Positions 5,301 to 5,667 of a DNA stretch of 5,667 bases are shown piece after piece. Below the pieces are notes generated by a model, which was not told the DNA's origin, made no database searches, and worked only from the letters and a program-made list of their open reading frames with translations. Both the position numbers and the translations under genes were made by a program. How positions within the stretch are numbered: the stretch's first letter is position 1; every line of letters starts with the position of its first letter. This DNA is from UKL13-2 sp031370625 (GTDB taxonomy: Bacteria; Pseudomonadota; Gammaproteobacteria; Burkholderiales; Usitatibacteraceae): NCBI GenBank assembly GCA_031370625.1, contig JANMQR010000246.1, positions 1-5,667 on the forward strand, read 5' to 3'.

Positions 5301-5585
5301 TTACTCCACGCGCGCCTTTTCAAGCAACTGCGTCACTTTCCATGCCTTGGTTTTCGACATAGGACGTGTTTCCTCGATCAACACGGTATCGCCTGTGTTG
5401 AATTCGTTGGTTTCGCTGTGTGCGTGGTATTTTTTGGATCGGCGAACTACTTTGCCCAGCACGGGGTGCATTACACGGCGCTCAACGAGAACGGTGACAG
5501 TCTTGTCCATTTTGTCGCTGGTGATAACGCCGGTGAGCGTACGCTTGGTTTTGTTGTCTGTTGCGGCTTGGGTCGTGGCGGTCAT
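5301..5585 (-). CDS. rpsQ: 30S ribosomal protein S17
   Basis: A complete 94-residue S17, a primary 16S rRNA-binding protein of the small subunit. The OB-fold core runs from RTLTGVITSDKMDKTVTVLVERR (15-37) through GKVVRRSKKYHAH (44-56). The S17 signature GDTVLIEETRPMSKTKAWKV is at 65-84. A 12-residue polar extension precedes the core, as in many betaproteobacterial S17 proteins (the E. coli protein is 84 residues). The ATG at 5585 overlaps the stop of the upstream L29 gene as ATGA, the usual tight coupling of the S10 operon. What follows the gene is unusual: the expected rplN does not come next. Instead there is a strong terminator and then unrelated genes on the opposite strand. Confidence 0.97.
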   Translation of the reverse strand: MTATTQAATDNKTKRTLTGVITSDKMDKTVTVLVERRVMHPVLGKVVRRSKKYHAHSETNEFNTGDTVLIEETRPMSKTKAWKVTQLLEKARVE

Positions 5586-5667
5586 TTGGCGGCCTTCGCT
5601 TTCTGGGTCAGAATCGTTTTGATCTGCGCAACTTCACGTTTCACACGAGCAAACTCGGTGACTTTGG
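5582..5667 (-). CDS. rpmC: 50S ribosomal protein L29, C-terminal end (partial)
   Basis: The minus-strand frame entering from the right edge reads VTEFARVKREVAQIKTILTQ followed by KAKAAK and a TGA stop, 27 residues with the leading Lys. The R.KRE.AQIKT.L pattern is the typical C-terminal helix of L29. Its position, immediately upstream of and overlapping rpsQ by ATGA, is the conserved S10-operon order (rplP-rpmC-rpsQ). The N-terminal half lies outside the window. Confidence 0.93.
   Translation of the reverse strand, partial: KVTEFARVKREVAQIKTILTQKAKAAK

Noticed and set aside
5224..5622. Plus-strand open frame opposite rpsQ
   Set aside because: It is antisense to a certain ribosomal protein gene and begins inside the terminator region.

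Overview
The window looks like a piece of a proteobacterial chromosome, most likely a betaproteobacterium. The main reason is the ribosomal protein S17 at the right end, whose core (VERRV.HP..GK..RSKKYHAH) resembles the Burkholderiales/Nitrosomonadales type. The remaining genes are families common in soil and freshwater proteobacteria. Base composition is mid to moderately high GC, with a visibly more AT-rich stretch around 4,310-5,300. These are judgements by eye; no database search was possible.

Left block (1-1391, + strand): the C-terminal end of a YCII/DGPF-domain protein, followed 7 bp later by a complete 421-residue ECF sigma factor with a long C-terminal extension. This pairing is the hallmark of the ECF42 group, in which no anti-sigma factor is present and the extension is thought to control the sigma factor.

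Central block (1400-3914, - strand): reading from right to left, a NIPSNAP-family protein, an antibiotic-biosynthesis-monooxygenase (ABM)-like protein and an ArsR-type regulator form a tight operon. The first gap is 2 bp and the second junction is a 4-bp TTGA overlap. A 270-bp gap follows, holding a weak terminator candidate and a large REP/MITE-like inverted repeat. Then comes a classical short-chain dehydrogenase/reductase (SDR), which ends 8 bp from the ECF gene, convergent with it. YCII, NIPSNAP and ABM proteins all share the dimeric alpha/beta-barrel fold, so three different members of that superfamily lie within 4 kb. No substrate can be read from the sequence.

Repeat-rich spacer (3915-4624): about 700 bp without a convincing gene. 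It holds several strong palindromes (4076-4099, 4121-4138, 4151-4170, 4285-4309, 4378-4403), of the kind found in dispersed extragenic repeat families.

Right block (4625-5667): an unrecognised tryptophan-rich 161-residue protein on the + strand with a good ribosome binding site and a plausible promoter. It converges on the end of a ribosomal protein operon on the - strand (rpmC partial, then rpsQ). A strong bidirectional terminator lies between them. The usual next gene of the S10/spc cluster, rplN, does not follow rpsQ here, so the ribosomal cluster is interrupted and this block sits at its edge.
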